Of a DNA stretch of 64,000 bases, positions 63,890 to 64,000 are shown piece after piece; position 1 is the first letter of the stretch, and each line of letters opens with the position of its first letter. Position numbers and translations under genes: made by a program. The notes beneath the pieces are model-generated. The model made no database searches. It had not been told where the DNA came from and worked only from the letters and a program-made list of their open reading frames with translations. Location: contig JAHJQI010000077.1 of the NCBI GenBank assembly GCA_018819265.1, positions 59,740 to 123,739 on the forward strand, given 5' to 3'. Source of the DNA: Alphaproteobacteria bacterium. Its GTDB lineage: Bacteria; Pseudomonadota; Alphaproteobacteria; Rhizobiales; Hyphomicrobiaceae.

Positions 63890-64000
63890 CGACAACTAGG
63901 ATGACAGGTTGGGATGGCGAGTGATTCGCTTGTGCCCCCCGCGGGGGGCACAAGCGAATGTCAGGTCGCCACATCACCGATCTGCAGGTCGGGCGGTACA
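63860..64000. mobile_element. Probable IS21-type insertion sequence end (partial)
   Basis: The nitroreductase homology stops at about 63858, and TGCGCGACGTC begins at 63860. Two tandem related 23-base units follow, GACGTCATTTAGGATGAACG... (63865-63887) and GACGACAACTAGGATGACAG... (63888-63910). Multiple short terminal repeats beginning near TG are a feature of IS21-family ends. The transposase genes would lie beyond the window. The other end and target duplication cannot be seen. Confidence 0.5.
63924..63959. repeat. Perfect 36-base palindrome
   Basis: ATTCGCTTGTGCCCCCC and its exact complement flank a central GC, so the whole 36 bases are a perfect inverted repeat without loop. It lies just inside the probable insertion element end and contains two six-base homopolymer C/G runs. 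Confidence 0.9.

Overview
The window is GC-rich chromosomal DNA of an alphaproteobacterium of the order Hyphomicrobiales (Rhizobiales). The evidence is a rhizobial/Brucella-type flagellar cluster with flbT, flaF and an FtcR/Rem-like regulator, a complete PhyR-NepR-EcfG general stress locus, the trpA-accD-folC order, and an AccD that has lost its zinc-ribbon cysteines as in this order. The family-level features look closest to Phyllobacteriaceae, Brucellaceae or Rhizobiaceae. No species call is possible from sequence reading alone.

Layout. (1) 1-8.9 kb: late flagellar genes on the minus strand (fliR partial, flhA, fliQ, flgD, flbT, flaF, flgL, flgK, flgE) headed by an orphan response regulator of the FtcR/Rem type. 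(2) 9.3-10.9 kb: a small membrane protein and a FemAB/BioF2-like acyltransferase. (3) 11.5-34.2 kb: a large stress island. It holds a GTPase/pseudo-GTPase operon, four DUF883/YqjD/YqjE-like small membrane proteins, two AI-2E-family permeases, ExoD, DUF3309, two DUF1328 proteins, DUF992, a Dps-like protein, CsbD, a PRC-barrel/LEA-like protein, a di-haem cytochrome and a DUF2254 protein. At its centre are nepR-ecfG divergent from phyR, with a FAT-GUY response regulator and an HWE-like kinase nearby. Reading the intergenic regions by eye gives ten matches to the EcfG promoter consensus (GGAAC, 16-17 bases, CGTT or TGTT), each pointing at one of these genes, so the island looks like a co-regulated general stress regulon. 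(4) 34.5-55 kb: mostly housekeeping genes, namely tRNA-Gly(CCC), a radical SAM protein, a NYN/LOTUS protein, gloB, a methyltransferase, folC, accD, trpA, an ABC-F ATPase, a glycosyltransferase, trkH and a LuxR-type regulator. An uncharacterised three-gene coiled-coil operon lies inside it at 44.9-48.6 kb. (5) 55.9-60.3 kb: a copper cassette with copA divergent from csoR (two palindromic operators between them), a DUF411 protein and small membrane proteins. (6) 60.4-64 kb: a decaying accessory region with an aldo/keto reductase remnant, an ArsR-SRPBCC pair, a short-chain dehydrogenase remnant, and a nitroreductase gene cut by what looks like the end of an IS21-type element.

Five intergenic loci (10.9, 34.6-35.0, 39.9, 44.5 and 48.6 kb) carry a striking family of paired hairpins bounded by CTAG and joined by an AATCATA-containing spacer. 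There are two size classes (about 77 and 66 nt), and in some cases the element supplies the stop codon of the neighbouring gene. These hairpins and the EcfG promoter set are the two observations most worth following up.
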